Of a stretch of 32,954 nt of DNA, positions 8,733 to 16,600 are shown piece after piece. This stretch comes from SAR324 cluster bacterium REDSEA-S27_B3. Its GTDB lineage: Bacteria > SAR324 > NAC60-12. The notes beneath the pieces were generated by a model. The model searched no databases, was not told the origin of the DNA, and saw only the letters and a program-made list of their open reading frames with translations. The DNA is taken from positions 1-32,954 of the forward strand of contig LUQO01000049.1 in NCBI GenBank assembly GCA_001627865.1, read 5' to 3'. Position 1 is the stretch's first letter, and every line of letters starts with the position of its first letter. Position numbers and translations under genes: made by a program.

Positions 8733-9647
8733 ATGCCTCGTATCCTCTCCCTGATCCCAAGCAGCACTGAAATTGTCTGTGCTCTTGGCTTTGAAAACCA
8801 ACTAATTGGACGTTCACACGAATGTGATTTCCCTTCATCTGTTCAAAAACTGTCCTCGTGTACAGCACCTAAATTTAAAGTTGAAGGTACCAGTGCTGAA
8901 ATCGACCAACGAGTCAAATCCATTCTCAATAATGCGTTATCCGTTTACCAGATTGATGAAAAAAAACTTCAGCATATGCAACCTGACATCATCATTACCC
9001 AAGCTCAATGTGAAGTTTGTGCTGTCAGTCTCAAAGACGTGGAAAACGCTGTATGCGAGTGGGTTGAATCCCGCCCTCAAATCGTATCACTGGAACCGAA
9101 TCAACTTTCAGACATTTGGAAGGATTTTATTAATATTGCAGAGGCACTGGGAGTGAAGGAACAAGGTCATGAGTTAGTTTCTCAGTTGAAAAAACGCATG
9201 AACAAGATTGCTGAAAAGACAAAAAATTTCCCTCAAAAGCCGACGGTGGTTTGTATCGAATGGATTGAACCTTTGATGTCAGCAGGCAATTGGATGCCTG
9301 AATTGATCGAAATGGGAGGTGGAATTAATTTATTTGGAGTTGCAGGGGAACATTCACCATGGATGACCTGGGAACAATTGTTAGCAGCTAATCCGGACGT
9401 CATTCTCGTCATGCCCTGTGGCTTTAATCTATCTCGATCAAAAGCAGAAATGTCATCATTATCCCAAAAACCGGAATGGTTGCAGTTAAATGCCGTCCAA
9501 AATCAACAAGTGTATCTCACTGATGGAAACCAATACTTTAATCGTCCTGGCCCACGTTTGGTAGAATCATTGGAGATCATCGCGGAAATATTGCATCCTG
9601 CTCACTTTGATTTTCACCATCAACAATCCGGTTGGGAACAATTATAA
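8733..9647 (+). CDS. BtuF-like cobalamin-binding protein without signal peptide
   Basis: 304-residue protein of the BtuF/FecB-type substrate-binding fold. The N-terminal strand RILSLIPSSTEIVCALGFENQLIGRSHECDFP is the signature of the cobalamin-binding subgroup, and the second lobe reads VVCIEWIEPLMSAGNWMPELIEMGGGINLFG followed by WEQLLAANPDVILVMPCGF, as usual for the family. It starts directly at the first strand of the fold, so there is no signal peptide or lipobox. It therefore looks cytoplasmic and is not a partner of an ABC importer, and no BtuC or BtuD gene is near. A fair ribosome binding site (GGAG) precedes the ATG. It follows the SagB-type gene closely. Cys92/Cys95-like residues in QAQCEVCAV are typical of the subgroup. 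A role as corrinoid carrier or sensor is inference. Confidence 0.85.
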   Translation: MPRILSLIPSSTEIVCALGFENQLIGRSHECDFPSSVQKLSSCTAPKFKVEGTSAEIDQRVKSILNNALSVYQIDEKKLQHMQPDIIITQAQCEVCAVSLKDVENAVCEWVESRPQIVSLEPNQLSDIWKDFINIAEALGVKEQGHELVSQLKKRMNKIAEKTKNFPQKPTVVCIEWIEPLMSAGNWMPELIEMGGGINLFGVAGEHSPWMTWEQLLAANPDVILVMPCGFNLSRSKAEMSSLSQKPEWLQLNAVQNQQVYLTDGNQYFNRPGPRLVESLEIIAEILHPAHFDFHHQQSGWEQL

Positions 9648-9729
9648 TTTTTTCATTCATTTAAAAAGCTAGAGAGGTTGAGCTGCAGCGTCCTAAATTG
9701 ATTACAAATAATGGTTGAAGAGGATTAGA

Positions 9730-11226
9730 ATGCTAATAGAGACGTCTAAGAAGAAACCTATTTGCTTTGATAACAGCTATGTACTGCTGGGAGCCCAGTT
9801 CTACGCAAGTGTAAAGCCGACACCGGTGGAGCAGCCCTGTATCGTCAAACTGAATTACGGATTGGCGCAGGACTTGGGTATCGACCTTGAGGTGCTAGAG
9901 TCGGAGGCATGGGCAGCGATTTTCTCCGGCAATCATATCCTGTCGGGCTCTGAGCCTCTGGCGATGGTCTATGCCGGTCATCAATTCGGTCACTTCGTTC
10001 CGCAGCTGGGCGACGGGCGTGCCATTCTCCTTGGCGAAGTCATTGATAATTCTAGTTTTCGCCGTGATATCCAGCTCAAAGGAGCAGGCCTTACCCCATT
10101 CTCCCGTCAAGGCGACGGGCGAGCTGCACTCGGCCCAGTGCTCCGCGAATATATTGTTAGCGAGGCCATGCATGCGCTTGGCATACCTACAACGCGCTCG
10201 CTGGGTGCTGTCACCACCGGGGAGCCGGTCTATCGGGAAAAAGTTTTGCCGGGCGCGATTCTTACAAGGGTCGCCTTGGGCCATGTGCGTGCCGGCACTT
10301 TTCAATATTTTGCTTTGCAGCGTGATGAAAAGGCTCTCACGCAGCTCGCCAATTATGTGATTGATCGACATTACCCGGAGGTAAAAGAAGCCCAAAACCC
10401 GTACTTGAAACTTCTGGAAGAGGTGATGGACCGGCATGCGCGGCTAGTCGCCCAGTGGTTGCATGTGGGTTTTATCCATGGCGTCATGAATTCCGACAAT
10501 ATGGCGATTTCTGGTGAGACAATTGATTACGGTCCATGTGCCTTCATGGATACCTTCAACCAGACAAAGGTATTTAGTTCGATCGACCATATGGGAAGAT
10601 ATGCTTACGGCAACCAGCCTCCGATAGTGCAATGGAATCTGACTCGCTTTGCCGAAACGATCCTTCCATTGATTGATAAGATACCTGACCGCGCTGTTGA
10701 TTTTGCGAAGGACGTGATCGAAGTTTACCCGGAACGGTTTCGAGACTATTGGTTGTCGGGTATGCGCCGAAAGCTTGGACTGTTCACATCGGAGTCGGAA
10801 GATGAAGCCTTGGTTCAATCCCTGCTTGATACCATGCAGGAGAATGAGGTCGACTTCACACTGACGTTCCGCCGACTTTGCGATGCTGCTTTGGGTCCGG
10901 AACTGGAAGGTTCACTGCGATATTTGTTCAAAGATGCAGGTGCCTATGACAATTGGGCCACGAACTGGCGAGCTCGCTTGTCCCGTGAAGTCAAAGCGCC
11001 TGACGAGCGCGTTGAGTTAATGCGTCAGGCAAATCCTGCTGTTATTCCGCGTAACCATCGCGTTGAGCAGGCTCTCGAAGCCGCCGTGGAGCAGGAGGAT
11101 TACGGCCCCTTCGAAAAGCTCCTGGAAGTGCTCTCGTCTCCTTATGAGGAACCAGAGGGTCATACGGAATATATGCTGCCACCGAAACCGGAAGAGCATG
11201 TTCTACAGACATTTTGTGGAACCTAA
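9730..11226 (+). CDS. selO: Protein adenylyltransferase SelO (YdiU/UPF0061)
   Basis: Pseudokinase-fold enzyme that transfers AMP from ATP to Ser, Thr or Tyr of target proteins, linked in the literature to redox stress. Family blocks are intact: AGHQFGHFVPQLGDGRA, IQLKGAGLTPFSRQGDGRA, LREYIVSEAMHALGIPTTR, the metal/nucleotide site HGVMNSDNMAISGETIDYGPCAFMD, and the C-terminal TFCGT with the Cys that replaces selenocysteine of eukaryotic homologues. I start at the ATG at 9730 (about 498 residues), which has AGAGG six bases upstream; an in-frame TTG at 9715 is less likely. The gene is richer in GC than the SagB-type and BtuF-like genes before it and than most of the window, which suggests a separate origin. 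It is 82 bases after the BtuF-like gene on the same strand. Confidence 0.95.
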   Translation: MLIETSKKKPICFDNSYVLLGAQFYASVKPTPVEQPCIVKLNYGLAQDLGIDLEVLESEAWAAIFSGNHILSGSEPLAMVYAGHQFGHFVPQLGDGRAILLGEVIDNSSFRRDIQLKGAGLTPFSRQGDGRAALGPVLREYIVSEAMHALGIPTTRSLGAVTTGEPVYREKVLPGAILTRVALGHVRAGTFQYFALQRDEKALTQLANYVIDRHYPEVKEAQNPYLKLLEEVMDRHARLVAQWLHVGFIHGVMNSDNMAISGETIDYGPCAFMDTFNQTKVFSSIDHMGRYAYGNQPPIVQWNLTRFAETILPLIDKIPDRAVDFAKDVIEVYPERFRDYWLSGMRRKLGLFTSESEDEALVQSLLDTMQENEVDFTLTFRRLCDAALGPELEGSLRYLFKDAGAYDNWATNWRARLSREVKAPDERVELMRQANPAVIPRNHRVEQALEAAVEQEDYGPFEKLLEVLSSPYEEPEGHTEYMLPPKPEEHVLQTFCGT

Positions 11227-11542
11227 AAATACTAGGACCGCGCTCCAACGGACTCACCCCTCAAGATCCGCCTGCTCCTGCATCTGGATCAGGCCTGTCC
11301 CTTCCCTGCCCATGATTACTGAGTAACGTTGTAGCGAGGGCTTGGTCGGGAGGGGGGCTGAAAGGTCTTTTTGTTCTAAATCTGACAGAATCGCATTTTA
11401 CCATCAAATTTACCACCAAATAACGCAGGAAGCAGGAGAACTTTTGGGAACACTATGGGAAAGTCAATAATACTAAAGCAAGAATTTGCAAGGCGTTTTA
11501 GTTGGTAAATGGGATAATTTGAGCTTGGTTGGAATAGTGGTG
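11227..11542. other. Intergenic stretch between selO and tRNA-Ser
   Basis: The first 140 bases are GC-rich like selO and may have come with it; the rest is AT-rich. It contains the right copy of the 26-bp direct repeat (11397-11422). Short open frames here have no recognisable product. Confidence 0.5.
11397..11422. repeat. 26-bp direct repeat, right copy
   Basis: Same orientation as the copy at 6353-6378, differing at two positions (the eighth and eleventh). It ends 120 bases from the 3' end of the tRNA-Ser gene, as the left copy lies 49 bases from the tRNA-like remnant at 6290-6304. Confidence 0.6.
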
Positions 11543-11632
11543 TGGCGGAGGGAGAGGGATTCGAACCCTCGGTACACTTTCGCGTACGGCACATTAGCAA
11601 TGTACTGGTTTAAGCCACTCACCCACCCCTCC
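11543..11632 (-). tRNA. tRNA-Ser(GCU)
   Basis: On the minus strand a 90-base tRNA folds well. The acceptor stem is GGAGGGG with UCCCUCC, closing with one G-U pair. The anticodon stem GUACA/UGUGC encloses the loop UUGCUAA with anticodon GCU, which reads AGC and AGU serine codons. There is a long variable arm of class II type, a T arm GAGGG-UUCGAAU-CCCUC, discriminator G and an encoded CCA. The long variable arm and the GCU anticodon together make the serine identity secure. Its 3' end is the proposed integration site of the region on its downstream side. Confidence 0.97.
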
Positions 11633-11962
11633 GGAAGAAATTAAGGAAACATCACATATGTGAGTTTTCAATTACCTGGGCTGCATGAAGAATCTTATCA
11701 TCACAGATTCATTTATTTTTAAATAATTAGCAGGCATTTGGCAAGTTTTTCTTGAGCTATTTTCTTCAGATCAACTCTCATGCACTGATTATGAATGCGA
11801 TCTGTGGGGGAGATGTCAGCAAACCATGCCAGGATAGTGATGAAGATGTAACCTTCTTACAGAGAGATTGACTTGCCGTTGCTCCATTATTTCTGCTACC
11901 TTCATGCATCGTAAATTATAGTATTTAGGTTATTTATAAAGAAAAATATTAGCAGGAGAGAG
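11633..11962. other. Intergenic stretch between tRNA-Ser and folE
   Basis: 330 bases that should hold the tRNA-Ser promoter (minus strand) and the folE promoter (plus strand). AT-rich, with a 12-base palindrome TCACATATGTGA at 11652-11663. I see no convincing gene. Confidence 0.5.
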
Positions 11963-12541
11963 ATGGTGGATAAAGATAAAGTACTGCATGGTGTACAAAT
12001 GCTGCTTGATGGTTTGGGGGTAGATTTGCAGAACAAGCATTTTCAAAATACTCCTGAAAGAGCAGCAAATGCATGGGTTGATGAAATATGTTCCGGACTG
12101 GGCGAAAAAAAATTCAGCCTGACCACATTCCCGGCAGGAGAAAATTATGAGCCGAGCATGGTGGTACTGCAGCACATTCCGGTGAAATCAGTATGTGCCC
12201 ATCATTTACTTCCGTTTATAGGTGAGGCAACAGTGGCATATATTCCGGATGAATTGCTTTGTGGAATTTCCAAGCTTTCAAGGATTGTTGATTATTTTTC
12301 CAGGCGTCCGCAGGTTCAGGAAGAGTTGACCAGCGATATTGCCAACTTTCTATGCGAAAACCTTGCTCCTCAAGGTGCGGGAGTGATCATCAAGGCAACT
12401 CATTTATGCATGGCCATGCGCGGGGTAGGCCATGATGGAGTGATGACAACCAGTTCACTTAAAGGTTCATTTCTAAGGGAAAGCAATGTGCGTGCTGAAT
12501 TTATGGCTTTGGCGCACACTGAAAGTTTGAATAAACTGTGA
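11963..12541 (+). CDS. folE: GTP cyclohydrolase I
   Basis: 192-residue enzyme that opens GTP to dihydroneopterin triphosphate, the first step of folate (and pterin) synthesis. It acts in the cytoplasm as a large oligomer. The zinc and active-site motifs are visible: VCAHHLLPFIGEATVAYIP, with the Cys ligand and His pair, then GISKLSRIVDYFSRRPQVQE, and HLCMAMRGV with the second Cys ligand. The ATG follows a strong ribosome binding site (AGGAGAGAG). The length is normal. Where many homologues have CEHHLLPF this one has Ala in place of Glu. It stands alone and converges on the HisG-like gene; no other folate gene is near. Confidence 0.97.
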   Translation: MVDKDKVLHGVQMLLDGLGVDLQNKHFQNTPERAANAWVDEICSGLGEKKFSLTTFPAGENYEPSMVVLQHIPVKSVCAHHLLPFIGEATVAYIPDELLCGISKLSRIVDYFSRRPQVQEELTSDIANFLCENLAPQGAGVIIKATHLCMAMRGVGHDGVMTTSSLKGSFLRESNVRAEFMALAHTESLNKL

Positions 12542-12602
12542 GACCGAAACTCTTTAAACCACACAATTACTCAATTTTGTAATTATGCCTGTCTATTCGG
12601 AA

Positions 12603-12626
12603 TCCTGATGTCTTTCTGCGTCAGGA
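12603..12626. terminator. Weak hairpin between convergent folE and HisG-like gene
   Basis: Arms TCCTGATG and CGTCAGGA pair over 8 bp with one G-T pair and an 8-base loop. It sits between two converging genes where a bidirectional terminator would be expected, but no clear T-run follows on either strand. Confidence 0.3.
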
Positions 12627-12636
12627 GTCAACTCTT

Positions 12637-13833
12637 CTACGGAAATTCGACTTTGGGTTTCTTCAGTTCCTGGTAATGATTCAGAATTTTCTGTCTTGAA
12701 CTCTGTGCAAGCTCAATTGCTTCCTGACGCAGGTAGTTATCATCTGGTTTCCAGTTTCGTGTGCGCAAACGATACGGCCTTAAACCTAAATCGATGTCGT
12801 CGGTTTTACAGAACAGTTCATCAACCGGAGGACGATTAATCCAAGAGTTCTTTAGATTAAGTTCCAGCGCATAATACCAGCGTGCAAAATTCAGCAGGCG
12901 CTGATCTTCAAAATATCCAACCGGATTAAGTGATTCCACAAACTTTCTGAGCGCGGGATTATGCTGAAATCTGTCATAATCTACCACATACAGGCTTTCT
13001 GAAAGAAACAATGGCGCTCCATGCAGCAGCAGTCCTTTTGATTTGAGCGTGTTTCCGGTTTGCACAATTTCCAGACCAACACTGCCTTTTTCAGCATTCA
13101 TCACAGTTTCCTCTACATCATCCACCGGATCCACACGAAGCTGGGGATATGCAGCCATCACGATACCGCTGTAGCGTCCTTTGACAAATACATGACGCCC
13201 GTGCCTGGAAAGTGTCTCAAAATCAATTGGACTGCGGCGGCTTCCTCCTTTTTTTGAGATCAGGAAAAATCCCACCATGTCCTGCACTTCACCGCCTAAC
13301 ACTTCATTATAACTGGTGAGCATAGCTGATCCTGCCACCCGAATGCTGGTGGGTTTTTCCAACTGGTAGTTGTACATTCCCCATTTTGTCACATGTGTTG
13401 GGTCACCCAGATAATGCTGTGTCATGGAAAGCAGCTCGTCCAGTCCAACAACAGTGAAATCAACCTCGTCCAGTTTAATCAGTGAGGATCCGTTATGCGG
13501 TTCCTCTCCTTCAACACGTATTTTGGTTTTTCCAATCTGCCAGTCATAACCCAGAAATCCCAGCCGATAAGGACGGACTTTTCGTTTTCGATCTACTGAA
13601 ATTGAAAAACAGGGGGGCGCCGTGTTGGATATTTCCTGAAGAAAATTAAGTGCTTCAGGCAGGTCAGTTGTACTTCTGAGTTTGCTCTCTGATAGTACTT
13701 TTAAAATTTGATCAATTTCCTCTGCATTTACACCCATACTCTTCAGCTTGTTCAGGAAATTATGCAGTGTGCGTCCTGTACGAGGAACAGCACATGTCAG
13801 GTCAAAAGAAGGCTTTTGGTTGGATGCGGTCAA
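12637..13833 (-). CDS. Divergent HisG-like (ATP phosphoribosyltransferase fold) protein
   Basis: 398-residue soluble protein that I cannot assign to a named family with certainty. Two stretches resemble the catalytic domain of ATP phosphoribosyltransferase: VDFTVVGLDELL (residues 124-135), like the G-x-aD-x-G-i-x-G-x-D block, and AEKGSVGLEIVQTGNTLKSK (247-266), like the phosphoribosyl-pyrophosphate-binding D-x-V-x-T-G-x-T-L-x-x-N-G-L segment. Between them RHVFVKGRYSGIVMAAYP resembles the riATky strand. It is about 100 residues longer than typical HisG, with an extra N-terminal helical region and a charged C-terminal 110 residues carrying no regulatory domain I know. There are no his genes around it. 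It is divergent from the DUF898 gene and converges on folE. A role in histidine synthesis is unlikely on context; a nucleotide- or PRPP-linked role is inference. Confidence 0.6.
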   Translation of the reverse strand: MTASNQKPSFDLTCAVPRTGRTLHNFLNKLKSMGVNAEEIDQILKVLSESKLRSTTDLPEALNFLQEISNTAPPCFSISVDRKRKVRPYRLGFLGYDWQIGKTKIRVEGEEPHNGSSLIKLDEVDFTVVGLDELLSMTQHYLGDPTHVTKWGMYNYQLEKPTSIRVAGSAMLTSYNEVLGGEVQDMVGFFLISKKGGSRRSPIDFETLSRHGRHVFVKGRYSGIVMAAYPQLRVDPVDDVEETVMNAEKGSVGLEIVQTGNTLKSKGLLLHGAPLFLSESLYVVDYDRFQHNPALRKFVESLNPVGYFEDQRLLNFARWYYALELNLKNSWINRPPVDELFCKTDDIDLGLRPYRLRTRNWKPDDNYLRQEAIELAQSSRQKILNHYQELKKPKVEFP

Positions 13834-14220
13834 GATTAATTCTTCCTGTACTTGATTGTTCTTATCTGAAAAAAACAGTTATTATCTGCATAAGACAGCC
13901 CCATTGTTACAGTCAATAATTGGAAGGGTAATTCTCTTATCAATGGAGAAAACACACAAGATGTTTGTAAACCCAATACGGGAAGCAAACCAGACAAATT
14001 CAGACAGTAAACGGCCACAAACCGCTGAATCTGCCCTGCAGTTATTTTTCTATATGACGACTTTATACCAATCGGCAGATTATGAACTTTCCCTTGTTGA
14101 TTTAATCTAATAACTTTGAAGAGCAAAGGTTTACCATCAAAACAGAGGTTCCAAACAAAAAACATTTGATCATACCTTGAGCTGAATTAGAAAAATACAT
14201 TTGCGTGAGAGTTAAGAAAA
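13834..14220. other. Divergent promoter region of HisG-like and DUF898 genes
   Basis: 387 bases between two genes that start away from each other, so it should hold promoters for both. It also contains a possible 55-codon gene (13943-14110). No palindrome or riboswitch was recognised. Confidence 0.5.
13943..14110 (+). CDS. Possible small protein, 55 residues
   Basis: Open frame starting MEKTHKMFVNPIREANQTNS and ending YQSADYELSLVDLI. The composition is protein-like, with a polar first half and an amphipathic second half, and AAGGG lies upstream at a longer than ideal distance. It resembles no family I know, and a chance frame in an intergenic region of this length is quite possible. The in-frame extension upstream of the ATG has no better start. 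Confidence 0.25.
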   Translation: MEKTHKMFVNPIREANQTNSDSKRPQTAESALQLFFYMTTLYQSADYELSLVDLI

Positions 14221-15282
14221 ATGCCTGATTCCCAGCAAGAGAAAAACAATTCAAAAAACACATTGAGTGATCTGAAATTAAACAGTTCGGATTCAGTGGA
14301 AAATAAAGTCTCCACTGCTTCGGAAACTGACACCGAGGATACTGTGTTGGAAGGGAATTGGCCGCTGACATTTGCAGGAAAAGGTTCAGAATTGTTTGGA
14401 ATATTTATTGAAAATATTTTCCTCAATTTGTTGACACTTGGCATATTTTACCCTTGGGCAAAAGCCAGGCAGCTTCGTTACTATTACAGCTCCACACACA
14501 TTTATGACAGCAATTTCCAGTTTAGCGGCACCGGCAAGGAAATGTTCTTTGGCCTGGCAAAAGCGCTTGCTCTATTGTTTTTATTAAATTTTGCCTACGA
14601 GACACTGCTTGCTGGTATGGTACTGGACTGGATGCTGATATTGTCCGGACTGCTGTATTTCCTGTTTTTTTGGTTATTGATTGTGATTGCCTCTGTGGGA
14701 GCCAGGCGGTACCGCATGAGCCGTACTTCATGGAGAGGTATCCGCTTTCGTTTTGAGGGTACTTTCAAAGAAACTTCTGTTTTGATCGCCAAAGGCTGGC
14801 TGCTGACCTTGCTCAGCCTTGGTCTTTACTATCCGTATTATCGTAACCGTTTCCAGGCATACTGGACTTCAAAAAGCAGTTTTGGAAACATTGCCTTTAG
14901 CTATGATGGACAAGGCAAAGAAGTTTTCCGTATTTGGCTTTGGGGGATACTGCTTTCAATACTTACATTGGGCATCTATATGTTCTGGTTAAAAGCAAAT
15001 CTGCAGCGCTATTTCTGGAACCACACTGCTTACAGTGATTCAAGAATTATTTCCAGTCTGTACGGAGGAAAGTTGCTGAAAGAAACCATGATTTATATGC
15101 TGCTGGTTATTTTCACCTTTGGATTTGGTCTGGCCTGGGCCGCAGTGCGTTACAAAAGGTTTTACCTGGGAACATTAAGCCTTGAAGGAAAAATTGACCT
15201 TGCCGCAATCAAACAGTCTGAAGCCAAACTGACGGGTGCAACAGGCGAGGGGATGGCAGATTTATTTGATCTGGAAATGTAA
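14221..15282 (+). CDS. DUF898 (YjgN-family) polytopic membrane protein
   Basis: 353-residue membrane protein. After a polar, Ser/Asn/Glu-rich N-terminus of about 45 residues come three copies of one unit: LTLGIFYPWAKARQLRYY near 75, LSLGLYYPYYRNRFQAYW near 200, and LTLGIYMFWLKANLQRYF near 245. Each of the first two is followed by an F-x-x-x-G-x-GKE turn (SGTGKEMF, DGQGKEVF). This repeat defines DUF898, found in E. coli YjgN. Between units lie hydrophobic stretches, about six membrane segments in all. No enzymatic residue is evident and the function of the family is unknown. The M48 peptidase gene starts three bases after its stop, so the two form an operon and probably act together at the inner membrane. 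Confidence 0.9.
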   Translation: MPDSQQEKNNSKNTLSDLKLNSSDSVENKVSTASETDTEDTVLEGNWPLTFAGKGSELFGIFIENIFLNLLTLGIFYPWAKARQLRYYYSSTHIYDSNFQFSGTGKEMFFGLAKALALLFLLNFAYETLLAGMVLDWMLILSGLLYFLFFWLLIVIASVGARRYRMSRTSWRGIRFRFEGTFKETSVLIAKGWLLTLLSLGLYYPYYRNRFQAYWTSKSSFGNIAFSYDGQGKEVFRIWLWGILLSILTLGIYMFWLKANLQRYFWNHTAYSDSRIISSLYGGKLLKETMIYMLLVIFTFGFGLAWAAVRYKRFYLGTLSLEGKIDLAAIKQSEAKLTGATGEGMADLFDLEM

Positions 15283-15285
15283 GAA

Positions 15286-16347
15286 ATGGCCAAACAATGG
15301 AAGGCAGATTATTATGACGGCAAAACAGCAGCCCGCCAAATGGTGGAAGTTCGGACAGTTTCTCAAGGAGTTCATATTAAGTTTACTGACGGCAGAATTC
15401 GTTTTTGGTATCGTCATGAATTTCGTGTGCTGCAGGATCACCCACAGGGGCCAGTCAGGCTGGAGTATGGAGAATATCCTCCGGAAATACTTGAAATCCA
15501 AGACCCTTCATTCCGGGATGTGCTAAAAGGCAGACACTTGAAAAGGCCACGGTATTTAGCGTTGTGGCTGGCCCTTTTGGCTGTGATGATAATTCCGGCG
15601 ATAATTTACTGGGGCATTCCCAATGCTTCCGGATGGTTCGCGCGATTCGTGCCTGTTTCCGTTGAGGAACAGCTGGGGAATTACGTCAAAAACGAATTGT
15701 TCCCAAACCGCCGGATTTGTCAGGCTGATGCAGGCAGACAAGCCTTGGATGAACTGGTCAGGCGTTTAGCCCCCGAAGAATATGAATACAATTTTAAGGT
15801 TGAAGTTGTGGACTCAGACTGGGTTAATGCCGTCGCTTTTCCAGGCGGAAACATCCTGATCTTCCGCGGATTGCTTGAAAAAAGTCCCTCCACGGATGCC
15901 CTTGCTGGAGTGCTGGCTCATGAGATGCAGCATATTCTGCAGCGGCATGGTACGGAAAACTTAATAAGCCAGACTGCCCTCTCAGGGCTTTTCAAACTGA
16001 TTTCCGGAGACGCAGGATCGTGGGCCAATACATTATTTGATGGTGTACAGATTCTTTCTATTCTCAAATATACCCGTGAACTTGAAACCGAAGCAGATGA
16101 ATCTGCTCTGAATCTTCTGTTACAAAGGGGAGTGGATCCAACGGAAATGATTAAGATGTATCAGGTATTAAATAAACACTCCTCCTCATTTCCGGAAGCA
16201 ATATCAACACACCCGGATATGTCCTCAAGAATGGAAAGATTGAAAATCCTGATTTCACAAAATCCGAAATTTGTGAGCGAACCTGTCCTGTCAGAAAAAA
16301 ATTGGGAATCCCTGAAAAATATTTGTCAAACATTAGAGAATAAATGA
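15286..16347 (+). CDS. M48-family membrane metallopeptidase
   Basis: 353-residue zinc peptidase. Zinc ligands are in AHEMQHILQRH (HEMQH at residues 212-216) and in ELETEAD (Glu 267, the E-x-x-AD motif of M48). One membrane segment lies at about 90-110 (LALWLALLAVMIIPAIIYWG), so the peptidase domain is probably periplasmic. The N-terminal 80 residues form a small separate domain rich in Arg and Tyr. The C-terminal part (STHPDMSSRMERL, about residues 306-318) matches the usual end of M48 domains. It is three bases downstream of the DUF898 gene. M48 peptidases of this form often serve in envelope protein quality control; the substrate is unknown. Confidence 0.93.
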   Translation: MAKQWKADYYDGKTAARQMVEVRTVSQGVHIKFTDGRIRFWYRHEFRVLQDHPQGPVRLEYGEYPPEILEIQDPSFRDVLKGRHLKRPRYLALWLALLAVMIIPAIIYWGIPNASGWFARFVPVSVEEQLGNYVKNELFPNRRICQADAGRQALDELVRRLAPEEYEYNFKVEVVDSDWVNAVAFPGGNILIFRGLLEKSPSTDALAGVLAHEMQHILQRHGTENLISQTALSGLFKLISGDAGSWANTLFDGVQILSILKYTRELETEADESALNLLLQRGVDPTEMIKMYQVLNKHSSSFPEAISTHPDMSSRMERLKILISQNPKFVSEPVLSEKNWESLKNICQTLENK

Positions 16348-16365
16348 GTTTGGAATCTTTATCCT

Positions 16366-16590
16366 CTATGCAGAATACTGTTCGATTTTCGACTTTTTGG
16401 CAGCCCGTGCTAAATCCAAATCTAGTGTTGCTAATGCAATATTCTGTCGTATTGCCAATTCAAGGTATGAAGCATCATAAGCATTAATTCGGTATTTTCT
16501 GGCCAAACCAAGAGTTTGCTCCATATTCTGTTCCAAAGGTACAGAAATGACAATGGAAATTAAAGCAGTTAATCTTGTATTTTTAAAGAG
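16366..16590 (-). pseudogene. VapC (PIN-domain toxin) C-terminal fossil
   Basis: A minus-strand frame with no valid start, open from just after a TGA at 16591-16593 to the TAG at 16366-16368. It reads LEQNMEQTLGLARKYRINAY, then DASYLELAIRQNIALATLD and LDLARAAKK, which is the last half of a PIN-domain toxin with the conserved D-A-x-YLELA and ATLD strands. The N-terminal half with the first catalytic Asp is missing, so it cannot be an active nuclease. Its partner antitoxin is also gone. It lies on the opposite strand, just before the intact vapBC pair, and is not of the same subfamily as that VapC. Confidence 0.85.
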
Positions 16591-16600
16591 TCATTTTATA

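Larger units (their letters stand above)
6290..11557. mobile_element. Putative old genomic island at tRNA-Ser(GCU)
   Basis: Proposed island bounded by the tRNA-Ser 3' end (11543 onward) and its near-copy at 6290-6304. Just inside each edge lies one copy of a 26-bp direct repeat (6353-6378 and 11397-11422). The cargo is a SagB-type oxidoreductase, a cobalamin-binding protein and selO. The first two are clearly AT-richer than the flanking genes and selO is GC-richer, so the cargo looks mosaic. There is no integrase, transposase or replication gene inside, so the element would be immobile and partly eroded. Confidence 0.35.

Noticed and set aside
9895..10437. Long antisense open frame inside selO
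   Set aside because: Shadow of a strongly conserved gene on the other strand; no family features.
11652..11663. 12-base palindrome TCACATATGTGA near the tRNA-Ser 5' end
   Set aside because: Several palindromes of this length are expected by chance in 33 kb, and no linked promoter elements were seen.
13836..14165. 109-codon minus-strand open frame upstream of the HisG-like gene
   Set aside because: Composition not protein-like, no start signal; it overlaps the likely promoter region.
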